The notes beneath the pieces are model-generated. The model saw only the letters and a program-made list of their open reading frames with translations. It made no database searches and was not told the DNA's origin. This document shows positions 13,359 to 31,060 of a DNA stretch of 33,500 bases, in pieces. Every line of letters starts with the position of its first letter. Position 1 is the stretch's first letter. Made by a program: the position numbers and the translations under genes. The DNA comes from Neocallimastix lanati (nom. inval.) (lineage: Eukaryota; Neocallimastigomycota; Neocallimastigomycetes; Neocallimastigales; Neocallimastigaceae), in contig JACVTC010000046.1 of assembly GCA_016946835.1 (NCBI GenBank), positions 982,501 to 1,016,000 on the forward strand, in the 5' to 3' direction.

Positions 13359-13376
13359 TTCATTTATTTATTTATT
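13323..13376. repeat. (TTTA)n microsatellite
   Basis: Tetranucleotide array with a single C interruption near its end. Confidence 0.88.
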
Positions 13377-13461
13377 TTGTATATTATATATTGAAAATTA
13401 ATGTGTCTATAACTAATCCTGACTCTATATTATTTATTTATTTTTTATTTTTTACTTACTT

Positions 13462-13644
<183 letters not shown>

Positions 13645-14055
13645 TTTATAATTTATTTATTAATTTTCGTTAAAATTTAATAAAAATGAAAATGCAAAAT
13701 ATATAATATTTAAAATTGTATATATAAAAAATAATAAAATAGAACAAAGATATACAATAATAATTTATATTTAAATTACAAAAAAATTATAAATTTAAAA
13801 TATTGATTAATATATATGATATGAAAGAATAAAATAATTTATAAAGAAATTTCTAAAATAATAATAAATTTTACTTAGTAAAAATTTTTTATTTATGTAA
13901 TTTATTTATTTTCATTTTTTCTTTTTTTAAAATAAAAAAAAAAAAGGTATTAAATAATAATATTAGATATATATAGAAATTTAATTTTAAAAATTTAAAG
14001 GAATATATAAAATAAAATAATAAAAAAAAATATATAGGCAAATATTAGTATTAAA

Positions 14056-19151
<5,096 letters not shown>

Positions 19152-21391
19152 AATAAAAATAATCAACAAACTTTAAATATATATTTATAAGAATTATATC
19201 AATCAAATATCAATCAAAGATAAATAATAATTTATAAAAAGAAAAATCATAAGAAAAAAAAAATAATAATAAAAATAATAATAATAATAATAGAAATAAT
19301 AAAAATAAAATAAAATAAAATAAAATGGAAAGAAAAAAGAAAAATAAAAAAAAATAAAATTAAAAAAAAAATGAAAAAAATAAAAAAAAATAAAAAAAAT
19401 AAAAAAAAAAATGCATATAATTAAATAAATTAAAAAAAAAAAAAAATAAAAAAATAAATTTAAAAGTACAAATAATTAATAAATACTTATTTAATAAAAA
19501 TTATTATTATTATATATATAATAATATTAATTGTAAATATATAAAAACATTAAGGAATAAAAGATATGATAAATATTTAAAAATATATATATAAATATCA
19601 AATGCTTTAAGAATAAATAAAACTATATTAATTATAAATTTAATAAATATTTAACACAGCAAAGAATGTTAAAGAAAAAATATATAAATTAAATAGAAAA
19701 AAAAAAATTGAATAAAAAATATAAGAAATAATAAAAAAAAAAAAAAAAAAAAAGATCTATATTTTAAAAATAAATAATTTTTATACAGAATTTTTTATTT
19801 TTTTTTAAAAAAATATATATATATATTTAATTATTAACATTTTTGGAAATAAATATATTAAAATTCTTTATGGTAAATTAAAATAATGAATTGTTTCTCG
19901 AAGTAACTAAAAAAAGAATTTTAAAATTATATAATATATATAATATATATTATTATATATTATATTATATTAATATTTATATATAAATTAATTAAAATCT
20001 ATTAATAATTATAATTTATATTTTAAAAATAAATTAAATTTTTAAATTCATTGGTTTAAACTAAATCAATGAAATAAAAAAAAAAAACGTTATTTTTTAT
20101 ATTTTATTTTTTTTTTTTTTTTTTGTATTATCTAATTCATTTAAAAAAATTTTTATTTTTTATTTTATTTTTTTACATTCTTAGTGAAGTTCATATTTTG
20201 AAAATTCAAAAAGTAAACTAATATTTAATTTTTAATAATATAATAATATATTAAAAAATATTATTATATTATTATAAATTAAAGAAAAAAAATTTTTTTA
20301 TAAATTTATCATGTTTAAAATAAAATGCATAATTAATTATAATTATATTAAATATCTATTTTAAAGCTAAAATGGTTAAACATTGATTTTCTATTTTTAA
20401 ATATTTTTTTGTTAAAAGTTCAATCACATTGTTACATTAAAATAATATGATTAATTATAATAATTATAAAATAAAATAATAAAAATATATATATACATTT
20501 ATAAAATAAAATAAAATATATTAAATATATTTATATTTATATTTATATTAAAGATTAATATATAAATTAGTAAACCAATTAAAAGACCCTAATTAAAAAA
20601 AAAAGAAAAAGAAAAAGAAAAAATAAAAATAAAGAAAATAATAAAATTTTTTCTTCTTTAAACAAAAAAAAAATAATAATAATAAAGTAAAAAAAGAAAT
20701 AGAGTAATCCTTTATAAAGGAAAGGATAGAGTAAAAATAGTTTAAAATATTTTTACACAGTAAAATTAAAACTAATAAAATATAAAATTTAAATATTAAA
20801 AGAAAAGATATTTAAATAAAATATAAAATAAAATATAAAAAATAAAATAAATTTAAAAATTTAAAAATAAAAAAAGTAAAATATAAAATAAAAGCAAAAT
20901 AAAATATTTTATTAATAAAAAAAGAAAAAAAAATATTAAATAGGAATTTTAAAACTGTAAAAATAATTCTTATTTAATATTTTTTTTTAGATAAAAATCT
21001 TTTGAGGCATTTATTCTTTTTATTTATTAATTGTTAAATACTTTAAACATTTCCAATTATATTCAAATATATATATCTTTGAATATATTTTATAAAATAA
21101 TAGTATATTTAATAATTTAAAATCTAAAAATTTTCAAATATACAAAAATAAAATAAAATAATTTTATATTTTAAAATAATATCAATATTTTAAAAATAAA
21201 GAAGTCAAAAAATTGATAAAATTTTTATAAAAATCATTAAGGAAATTCATTATAAAAAAAAAAATTCATATAATAAAATTTTCATAATAATAAAGAATTT
21301 TATTATTAATAAAAAAAAATAACATAAATAATCAAATAAAAAGAAAATATTCATTAAGAATATAAAATAAAAAAATAAATATATATATATA

Positions 21392-21436
<45 letters not shown>

Positions 21437-21524
21437 AAAAAGTATATAATATATAATAAAATAATAAATAAATATAAATTACTGTAAATAAATCTACTAA
21501 ATAATAAATAAATAAAAAGAAAAA
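19152..21524. other. Intergenic, A/T low-complexity
   Basis: About 2.4 kb with no coding signal, mostly A-rich on the plus strand with poly-A blocks near 19376-19445, 19733-19753 and 21400-21433. The one non-random item is a perfect 14-bp palindrome TCCTTTATAAAGGA at 20708-20721. Confidence 0.7.
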
Positions 21525-21606
21525 ATGTCTTCTTCATCCGATAAGAGTGAATCTTTATTTAACCCACAATCTAACGCCTTAAAAGTAAGTTATTCAAAGA
21601 AAAAGA

Positions 21607-21646
<40 letters not shown>

Positions 21647-23899
21647 ATTATAAAATTAATTATTAAATAAATATATAATTATTTGGTATTAACGTATTAA
21701 CAAAAATAAAATAAATAAATTTATACGTAAATTTAAAGAATATTCTTAAAAAACCAAAAGAGGAAAAGAAAACTTTTGGTAAACAAGAATTTTTAGCTAG
21801 ACGTAAATTTTTCATTCAAAAACTTGAAAATGATGGTGGTATTCCAAAACCAAAATCTTTAATTAATAATTCATCTACGAAAAAGAAGACTTCCAATGAA
21901 AAAATAAAGAATGCCGTTACTATAACTAAGAGTATAAATAAAACTCCATCTCCACAACCAGTTTCAACTAAACCTAAAACAACTAATATTGAAAAAATTA
22001 GTTTACCACCTTCACATGAGTGGAGTCTTTCTTCAGCTAAATCTGAATCTTTAAAGGTAACTTTTTTTTTTAATTGAAAATGTGATAGAAAAAAAAATTA
22101 TATTTATTTATGTATATATATTTTATACTAGAAGCTTAATATAAATTAAAAAAAAAAAAAAAAAAATAGTATATGTATATATATATATAAATTTATATAT
22201 AAATTACTAATACAATTTTTGTTTTTTTTTTTTTTTTTAAATGAAATGAAATGAAATTTAGAAAATTATTGATTTAGCAGAAAAAAAGGACACTAATACT
22301 GTTGGTAAAAATGTATTTAATGCAAGACAAAAATTCTTTGCCGATTCCCAATTAAATAGTGTTGACCAACTTATGCCACGTCCATGTACTCCACCAGGTT
22401 ATGTTTACTTCGAAAAATGTCCATCTCCATCTCTCGAACCAAGAAGAAATTCTTATAGTTTATACTCTTCCTCTCCAGTCTTAAGTCCATCTCTCAAACC
22501 AGCAAGTCCATCCCTCAGACCTGCAAGTCCATATCTCAAACCAGCTAGTCCAATTCCATCACTTTCCACTTTATCATCAAGCCCAACTCCTACTACTACA
22601 TATTCATTACCATGGGAACATGGTAACAACAGAAAGAAGGATGTTGTCACTCCTCCAAAGCAACATACTAATAATAGTATTGAGGCTTTAGAAAAGGTTC
22701 CACTCGTTTCTGAAGAATCTATTGTACTTCCTGAGCCAGTCAATTTCAAAAAGGAATCTCTCATGATTGAAGAACCAACTGAAGTTAAAATTGAAAAAGT
22801 TGAAGCTTCAGAACCAATGATTCCAAAATTGATTAAATTGTTACCAAAGCCGGTTAAAGTCAGTACTATTGCTTTACCAAACGATGAACCTATCTTCGTT
22901 CAAACCATTAAGGCTGAAGAAATAAAGCCAGAAGTACCAAAACTCATTGTTATTCCAGAAAAACTTCCGGAATCAGTAAAATTCGAAAAGGTCCCATTAC
23001 CTGATGATGAACCCATTGAATTAACTACTGAATTCCTTAAGATGTCAGAAGTAAATATTCCAAAGGTAATTCAAATTTTACCTGACCCAGTCAAAATTTC
23101 TAAAGAAGCATTACCACATGATGAGCCTTTAGATATTATGACTGAAACTGTTGTTGCTAGTGAACAACAAATCCCAAAACCAATTGAAATTGAACAACCA
23201 GATGAAAGAGTCAATATGAAAACCAATATAAATAAAACTATGGATATATCTTCATTAACTCTTGAATCTAATATTGAAGAAAAGAAAGAAAACAAAAAAA
23301 ATTATGATTTATTAAGCAATAAACCTTTAATTGATTTTGATAATGATTACAGTAGTGGTAGTGATAGTATAGAAAATACTAATGAAAATCAACCCTTACT
23401 TGACTTAGGTAATGAAATCATGAATAATTATAATAATGATTTACTTTTAGGTAACTTTGAAAGTCAACCATTACTTAATAATAATACAAAGTCATCATTA
23501 CCTGAATTCAATAATGATTTACTTTCAGGAAACTTTGACAATCAACCTTTGATTGATTTTAATAATGAAATCACTGAAGTCAGTAATAACAATATGACTG
23601 AAAATACTTTAATAAGTTTCGATGAGAATTCTTTATTAATTGATGTTAAAAAGGAAGAATATTCTCCAAATAAAACCAGTTCTATTGGTTCAATTACTGA
23701 ATTATTAATGAACAATGGTACTTTATCATTAGATGAACCACTTCCAAGAAAATCAATTCCTGCTACTCCAAATTCAGATATGAATGAAAATTTAATTGAA
23801 CTTTCTGAAAGTGAAATGTCTGATAAAGTAAAAAATTGGTATAATGTTGTGGAAACTGCCATTAATAAAGAAGAAAATTTAGATGAAAGTCTTATATAA
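21525..23899 (+). CDS. Unrecognised protein with four 38-residue tandem repeats
   Basis: I do not recognise this gene. Exons 21525-21584, 21739-22056 and 22262-23899, all phase 0, give 671 residues with codon use like the other genes. No membrane segment or signal peptide is visible and most of it looks disordered. A short motif, FGKQEFLARRKFF at 33-45, recurs as VGKNVFNARQKFF at 140-152. A Ser/Pro tract has three SPxLxPA units at about 201-223. Residues 282-436 hold four tandem 38-residue units with consensus LPxPVKxxxxxLPxDEPI then xxxTExxxxSExxIPKxIxI; a three-residue PEK sits between units 2 and 3. Further on, QPLxD and NDLLxGNF elements recur. LIDFD and LISFD fit the clathrin-box consensus, which may be chance. 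An adaptor or scaffold role is only a guess. The gene is real; its function is unknown. Confidence 0.85.
22727..23191 (+). repeat. Coding tandem repeat, 4 x 38 codons
   Basis: Units at 22727-22840, 22841-22954, 22964-23077 and 23078-23191. The DNA copies are clearly diverged, while LP at the start, DEP in the middle and IPK or VPK near the end are kept in most units. That pattern suggests old duplication under protein-level constraint. Confidence 0.88.
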
Positions 23900-24846
<947 letters not shown>

Positions 24847-25240
24847 ATGGCTAAAGGGAAACCCCAACCTGCCGATAAATATCCTTTTAATAAACTATTA
24901 ATTTAACAATTAAATATATACATTCATATTTTTTAAAATAAAAGTTAAAATAAAACAACTTAACTTGTATTCTTTATATACATCATCGTCCGATGATATT
25001 GATAAAGAAAGTAAGGCTGTTGCTCAAAACTTAATCTATGAAGCAAAAATACAGGAATTAACTGAAAAAATTGAAATATTGTATGTTTTTTTACAAAAAG
25101 AAAATATATATATATAATATATAAATAAAATTTTCATTTAACTTTTATTTCTAATATTATGTTTTTTATTATTATTTTATTTTTATTATTATGCATATTA
25201 TTATTATTATACATATTATTATTATTATTATTATTATACA

Positions 25241-25328
<88 letters not shown>

Positions 25329-25332
25329 TTTA

Positions 25333-25425
<93 letters not shown>

Positions 25426-25691
25426 GATATAAATTAAAAAAAAAAATAATAATAAAAAAAAAAGTAAGCAAAAAAATGATATATTACAAAATGAAAATAC
25501 ATTGTTAGGACAAACACAGGCTGCATCTAGTCAAAATAAAAAAGATATAGTTGAATTTTTAAATATTAAAGTTGTTGAACATGAACAGCATATTACTGAA
25601 CTTTTAAGACGAATAAAAGAATTAGAAGATGAAAAAATAATGATAAAAGAAAATAGAAATATCCTTTTATATTTATATTATATAATTTTTC

Positions 25692-25722
<31 letters not shown>

Positions 25723-26041
25723 TATTAATATAAAAATAAAAATATTATTAAAATATATATATATGTATATTAATATTATAAAATAAAAATATTATTAAAC
25801 TTAATTCAAGTATTATTTGAAATGATATATTTAATTTCATATGTTTAATTTAATGATAATTACAAATAGAATTAGAAAAATTACAACAAGAGCATGATGA
25901 AGTTGTTACTAACTTGAATATACAGAATACTAAATACAAAACTGAATTAGATGAATTAACCAAATTCAAAGCAAATAAGGTAGTATATTAAATAAAAATT
26001 AGTTAAATAAAACTTTAACTTTCTTTCTCTTTACAAATATT

Positions 26042-26072
<31 letters not shown>

Positions 26073-26434
26073 AATAGAAAAAAATGGAAACAGAAATGGA
26101 AGATTTAAGAAAAACAATAATCGAAAATGAAGAAGAATATAAAAAAACTATTTATAATATGGAAAAAAAAATGTTACAAGATAAAGTAATATTATATAAT
26201 TCAATTTAATCATATATTAAATATTATACTATCGTAATAATCATTTGCTAATAGATATTATATAATTTATTTTCATAGACTAAACTTCGAAAAGAAATGT
26301 TACAAAAAGTTAATGAAGTAGTCCTGAATTTCCAAAAAGTTGCTGATCAACAAATTGCAGAGGTAAAATAATATATATAATAAAAACTATATATGATATA
26401 AAAAAAATTATAAATGTAATATAATATTTATGAC

Positions 26435-26479
<45 letters not shown>

Positions 26480-27434
26480 AAATGTAATATAATATTTATT
26501 AATATTTATGGGATATTTAAAAAAAAAATTAAAAAAAAATTAATATTAAAAGACTACAAAAAGAGCAATTCAAGAAAATATTATTATAAATTCTCAACTA
26601 AAGAAAATGTCCGAAAAAACAGTAAGTTTATTATCAGAGAATCAAATGTTACAACAAAGAAATGAAAAGTTGAAAACTGCAAATGTCTTATTAGCAGAAA
26701 TTGAAAAAATTATTGGCAAAAAAAATAAAACTAATCAACAAATTATGAAATGGATAATTGAGCAAAAAAATCGTAATAACTATAAATTATATAAATTAAA
26801 AAATATATATATATATCATATATAGGTATATAACTATTATGTTAAATAGAGTTTAACCAATATCTAATTTTTATACATAATAAATACATTCTACAACTCA
26901 ATTTAAAATTTTAAAAAAGTACCATATATTAATATTGATAAAATTGTTGAAAAAGAAATATTTAGAGATGTTGAAAAAAATAACATAGAAACTTTTAAAA
27001 CCATCAACGAAAAAAATTCGGCAAATACATCAAAAACAACGTTAGAAAAAAAAGAAATGAAAGAAGAAAATAGTGAAAATTCTGATAACCAAAATAATAA
27101 AAAGCAAGAAAATGATGTTAATGGCGATACAGAAAAAAGTGATACAGAAAAAAGTCGTTCAGGTCATATAATCTTCCAATTAAATAGCGCTAATAATAAT
27201 AATATGAATAATTCAAAAAAAAATTTAGTAAATGATAAAAATGTTAATAAAAAAGATAAAAATGATAATAATACATTAAAAAATAAAAACGCTGATAAAG
27301 AAAATAAAAGTTCAAATAGCTTAGAATCAACTAGGAGTCTTAGTAATAGTGAAACAGAAATTGATACAAAAAATATTATGGAAGAGGAAGATACCAAAAA
27401 CAAGCTTGTACTTCATAAAATGGTACAATATATT

Positions 27435-27472
<38 letters not shown>

Positions 27473-29368
27473 TAATATGGTATAAATAATTTAATATTAA
27501 AAACAATAATTAATATTATTAATTTTTTTAAAAAAAATTTTTTTTTTTTTTTTATTGTTCAAAATTACAATAACAATAATAATAATTATAATAATCATAA
27601 TTAATTAATAAAGTTAACCAATAGTTCCAAAAAATTAAACAATGATATTGACTTAATAAATAGAGCTATTCGTTTACAAGAATTAGTTAATATGTTAACT
27701 TCATTTTTCTTATTCTTCCCAGAGAATAATAATTATCCATTTGCTGAAATATACGATGAACATAGACATAGAAGACAAAAGAAAGAAATTAAAGATTTCA
27801 TTGATAAAGAACAGGTTATGGATAATTTTAATAAAAATATCAAAGATTCTAATAATCAATTAATAAAAAAAGAGGAAAATCATGGTGATAGTGATAATGA
27901 AAGTGAAAAGGAGGGATTAGAATATGATGTCGAAATTAATGAAAAGTATGAAAAGTCCCCGGAATCAAGAAATATTCATATATATGATACAGATGATTTA
28001 AGTGAAGTGATTAACAAGTAATAAAAAATAAAGAAATAAATATTAAAATTAATAATTATATAATGTACTAAACATTATTTTTATTTTTATTTTTATTTTT
28101 ATTTTTATTTTTATTTTTATTTTTATTTTTATTTTTATTTTTATTTTTATTTTTATTTTTATTTTTATTTTTATTTTTATTTTTATTTTTATTTTTATTT
28201 TTATTTTTATTTTTATTTTTATTTTTATTTTTATTTTTATTTTTATTTTTATTTTTATTTTTATTTTTATTTTTATTTTTATTTTTATTTTTATTTTTAT
28301 TTTTATTTTTATTTTTATTTTTATTTTTATTTTTATTTTTATTTTTATTTTTATTTTTATTTTTATTTTTATTTTTATTTTTATTTTTATTTTTATTTTT
28401 ATTTTTATTTTTATTATTATTATTATTATTATTACAATAAAATTTTGTTAATTTACAATAAAAATGGATATATAAAGGATGAAGGCCTTAGTTAAAAAAA
28501 AGGTAATAAAATTAATAAATAAAATAATATAATAAATATTTAATCCATTAATTAACCTATATTTATAATTATAATAATTAATAATAATTTATTATAGAAT
28601 TTAACAACATATGATCAAGAAGCATACTTTAAAAAATTGATAGATTCAAAACTAAAAAATTTCTTAAATGCTCGATCGGTATATTCATACAGAAAAGCGC
28701 AAACTAAAACAAATCCAGCATCATCAGGTAGAACAAAATAATGAATAGTATTATAAAATTACTTTAAATTTTAAATTTATTAAAATTAGGAGTATGAATT
28801 AAAATTTTATAACATTAAAATTTTAACAGATAATAAAACACAACTTCCTTCTATAAATAAAAATAATGCTTACAAATCATCAAATGATTCTAGCAAAATT
28901 TCTTTAAATGAAATGGTTAAACAATTACCATCACATATTGACAGTTCAAAAAATTATAATATGCAAGATTATGAAAACATTTTTCAAAAAAAACAAACTA
29001 ATGATAAAATAATTAAAAAAACTAGAGGATTAAGTGATAGCGACAGTACATTTATTATCAATAATAAAATTTCAGGAAGAAAAGGTATTAATGGGGATTC
29101 TAACAATCATGAAAGAAAAGAATTTATAAATAATAAGGTATTTAATTATAATTATTATGTATTAAATTATTATGATTAATTAATTAATTAATTTTCAATT
29201 TTATATTTTTTATTTATTTTTTATAATTATTTAATACATATTGCAATATATAATAATATTAATATTAATATTAATATTTCGTCATATAAGACTCAAAAAG
29301 CTAGTGCAAAACCATTTACACTTAGAAAACATTCACTTGAACATAGTCGAATAAAGCTGGTTGAATAA
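24847..29368 (+). CDS. CFAP157: CFAP157-like cilia- and flagella-associated coiled-coil protein
   Basis: Orthologue of CFAP157 (human C9orf117), a basal-body/axoneme coiled-coil protein; here presumably in the zoospore flagellum. Exons: 24847-24878, 24982-25080, 25465-25658, 25864-25979, 26078-26185, 26279-26362, 26553-26772, 26920-27422, 27614-28017, 28478-28502, 28598-28727, 28830-29137, 29291-29368; about 766 residues, phases closing throughout. Family landmarks: NKKDIVEFLN, MEKKMLQDKTKLRKEMLQKV, AETTKRAIQEN (about 210-220), KKMSEKTVSLLSEN, and a weaker LVNMLTSFFLFF near the end of the core. The core is continuous heptad-type coiled coil. An acidic Asn/Lys-rich tail follows, longer than in the roughly 520-residue animal protein. 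Introns 1 and 3 have U12-type ATATCCTTT donors and no workable GT alternative. Exons 10-13 are joined by a phase-2 intron holding a long hexamer array and could instead be a separate gene starting at the ATG at 28479. Confidence 0.9.
24879..24981 (+). other. U12-type AT-AC intron (CFAP157 intron 1)
   Basis: 103-bp intron between GCCGATAA and ATCATCGTCC. The 5' end ATATCCTTT matches the minor-spliceosome consensus at all nine bases. A CTTAACTT branch-site match sits at 24959-24966, with its adenosines 18-19 nt before the terminal AC. Exon 1 contains no GT between its ATG and the first in-frame stop (24904-24906), so a normal donor is impossible with this start. Splicing joins phase 2 to phase 2 and gives KGKPQPADKSSSDDIDK. 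Confidence 0.85.
25159..25426. repeat. Long (TTA)n array in CFAP157 intron 2
   Basis: About 230 bp of trinucleotide repeat with a few interruptions inside the U2-type intron 25081-25464. Open frames on both strands here are translated repeat only. Confidence 0.92.
25659..25863 (+). other. Probable second U12-type AT-AC intron (CFAP157 intron 3)
   Basis: Its first 11 bases, ATATCCTTTTA, are identical to those of intron 1. The reading frame is kept with a 3' end at AC (25863) or at AG (25869); both are phase 1 and differ by two residues. The nearest downstream GT (25765) would give phase 2 and does not match the acceptors. The branch site is weak: TTTAAT lies 9 nt before AC and 15 nt before AG. 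Confidence 0.72.
28077..28432. repeat. (TTTTTA)n hexanucleotide array, about 56 units, in CFAP157 intron 9
   Basis: Perfect 6-bp repeat for about 335 bp, ending in a short (TTA)n run. It fills most of the intron 28018-28477, or the gap between two genes if exons 10-13 are separate. Confidence 0.95.
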
Positions 29369-29646
29369 TTTATATATTGAATAGCATAAAATTATATATA
29401 CATATTATTTATATATACATATAATTAAATCAATATACATTAATAAATAAACACTATCAAAATGAAATCATATATTTGTATTATAATATATAATATGCGT
29501 AGATTTAATCTAATAATTATATAATAAATCGTTTTAAAATAATAATATTAATATTAATAAATAAATAAATAAATAAATAAATAAATATAAATTTTTAAAT
29601 ATATACATAATTATATAACTTCTTCAATAAATTGTTTTGATAAAAT

Positions 29647-29945
29647 TTAAATGATTTCAGCATCTTTTGATAATTCGTCAACAGTTAATTGAACAAAATC
29701 TGAATTTTTTATTATTTCATCTTCATTTCCATTTTGAATTGCTATGGATGAGCAATGCATATTGTCTAATTTATATATATAAAAGTTCCAATCATCTAAT
29801 TTCTTGTTATCCCTAAATAAAACAGCTGTTTCTATTTTCTTAATTTTTAATTTAAACATTGTTAATATTCTAAATAAAATAAAAATAAAATAATTTATAT
29901 ATATATATATATATATATTATTTTTTTTTTATAAATATATTAAAC

Positions 29946-29979
<34 letters not shown>

Positions 29980-31060
29980 AAATAATAATAATAATAATAT
30001 AAATTATATATATACTTTTCCTATATCAGAACGATTTAAACTAAATTCAATTGTTTGAAGATCAAGTATTAATCCTTTTCCAATTGCTTTAACATAACTT
30101 TCCTTTAATGACCAAAATTTGTAAAATCTTTCAAGTCTTTTATTATCCTCTTTTATTTCATTTATTTCTTTCCATTCATTTATAGTGAACTTTGATAAAA
30201 TTAAACAAAAATATTTATTAATTCCCAATTAATATATAAAATAATTAAAATATATATTTAACAATTTTCCAATTAATGTATAAAATAAATAATATATATG
30301 TTTTAAAAACTTACTACATCTTTCATTAAATCGAAAAAACTATCAACATCAGACCTTGGATCCTCAGTAATATTCATTACATCTATGCCCACAGTCTTAT
30401 TTGTATGAGCAATTAATGCAACCCAATCACCATGATGTGAAATATTAACTGATATATCTTTAAAAGATACATTTGAATTTTTAATCTACTTATAATTAAG
30501 AATAATTATTTTAATCGTTTGCCTTTTCCTATAAAAGGTTATTAATAATAATATTCATATTCATAACGATATTATTAAAATTACTTGCTTAATAATTGGT
30601 TTATTATCTGATGATCGACCTAATTCTATCGATGACCATTTGACTTTTAATAAAACATGAATTGCTTGTCTAAGCAAAAGCCTTCCAATTAAAGCTCTTT
30701 TAGAATCAATAAAATGATAAAATTTTTTAATTCTAGTACGTTCTTCTGGTTGAACAAATTGTAAATAATGATTATATTCCTTATAGTTAATTTTTTTATT
30801 GTATTAATATAAAATAAAAAAATATTTTGTAAATATGTATATATTTGTTTGTTTGTTTATATAAATAAATATTAACAATTATAAATTGAAAATCATGAGT
30901 ATATAATTATTTTATTATAATTTAAATTATTTCATTATTTTGTTTCTTTGAAAAATAAAAAGTAACACTAATAAGTTTAATAATTATTTACTTCAGTAGT
31001 TGGTTCCCATTGTTTTGCATTAACCTTCCATTTTAGAAATTTTCCGTCTCTACAATCCAT
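29647..31060 (-). CDS. 4'-phosphopantetheinyl transferase, Lys5/AASDHPPT type
   Basis: Transfers the phosphopantetheine arm of CoA to a serine of carrier domains (acyl carrier protein, Lys2-type reductase, PKS/NRPS). Minus-strand exons in order: 31060-30992, 30779-30585, 30485-30315, 30189-30016, 29838-29647; all introns phase 0; 266 residues, a normal length. Motifs: RALIGRLLLRQAI (about 53-65); NISHHGDWVAL (102-112); VGIDVM (120-125), whose Asp123 should bind Mg2+; FWSLKESYVKAIGKGL (170-185), the WxxKESxxKAxGxG signature with Glu175; and DIGK before the last exon. The last acceptor is AATTAAG at 29839-29845; the in-frame ATG at 29859 lies in the intron, since the TTTAG acceptor further upstream breaks the frame. 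It is convergent with the CFAP157 gene: the stop codons are 278 bp apart. Confidence 0.94.

Noticed and set aside
22453-23862. Three minus-strand frames of 74-106 codons
   Set aside because: Antisense of the unknown repeat protein; the plus strand has the consistent codon use and the protein-level repeats.
25159-25471. Frames of poly-Leu, poly-Ile and poly-Asn on both strands
   Set aside because: Translation of the (TTA)n array in a CFAP157 intron.
28077-28432. CRISPR-like or satellite array
   Set aside because: Uniform 6-bp units with no spacers; a simple microsatellite in a eukaryotic intron.
29647-29859. Separate small minus-strand gene starting at the ATG at 29859
   Set aside because: It is the last exon of the transferase; the part before 29838 is intron.
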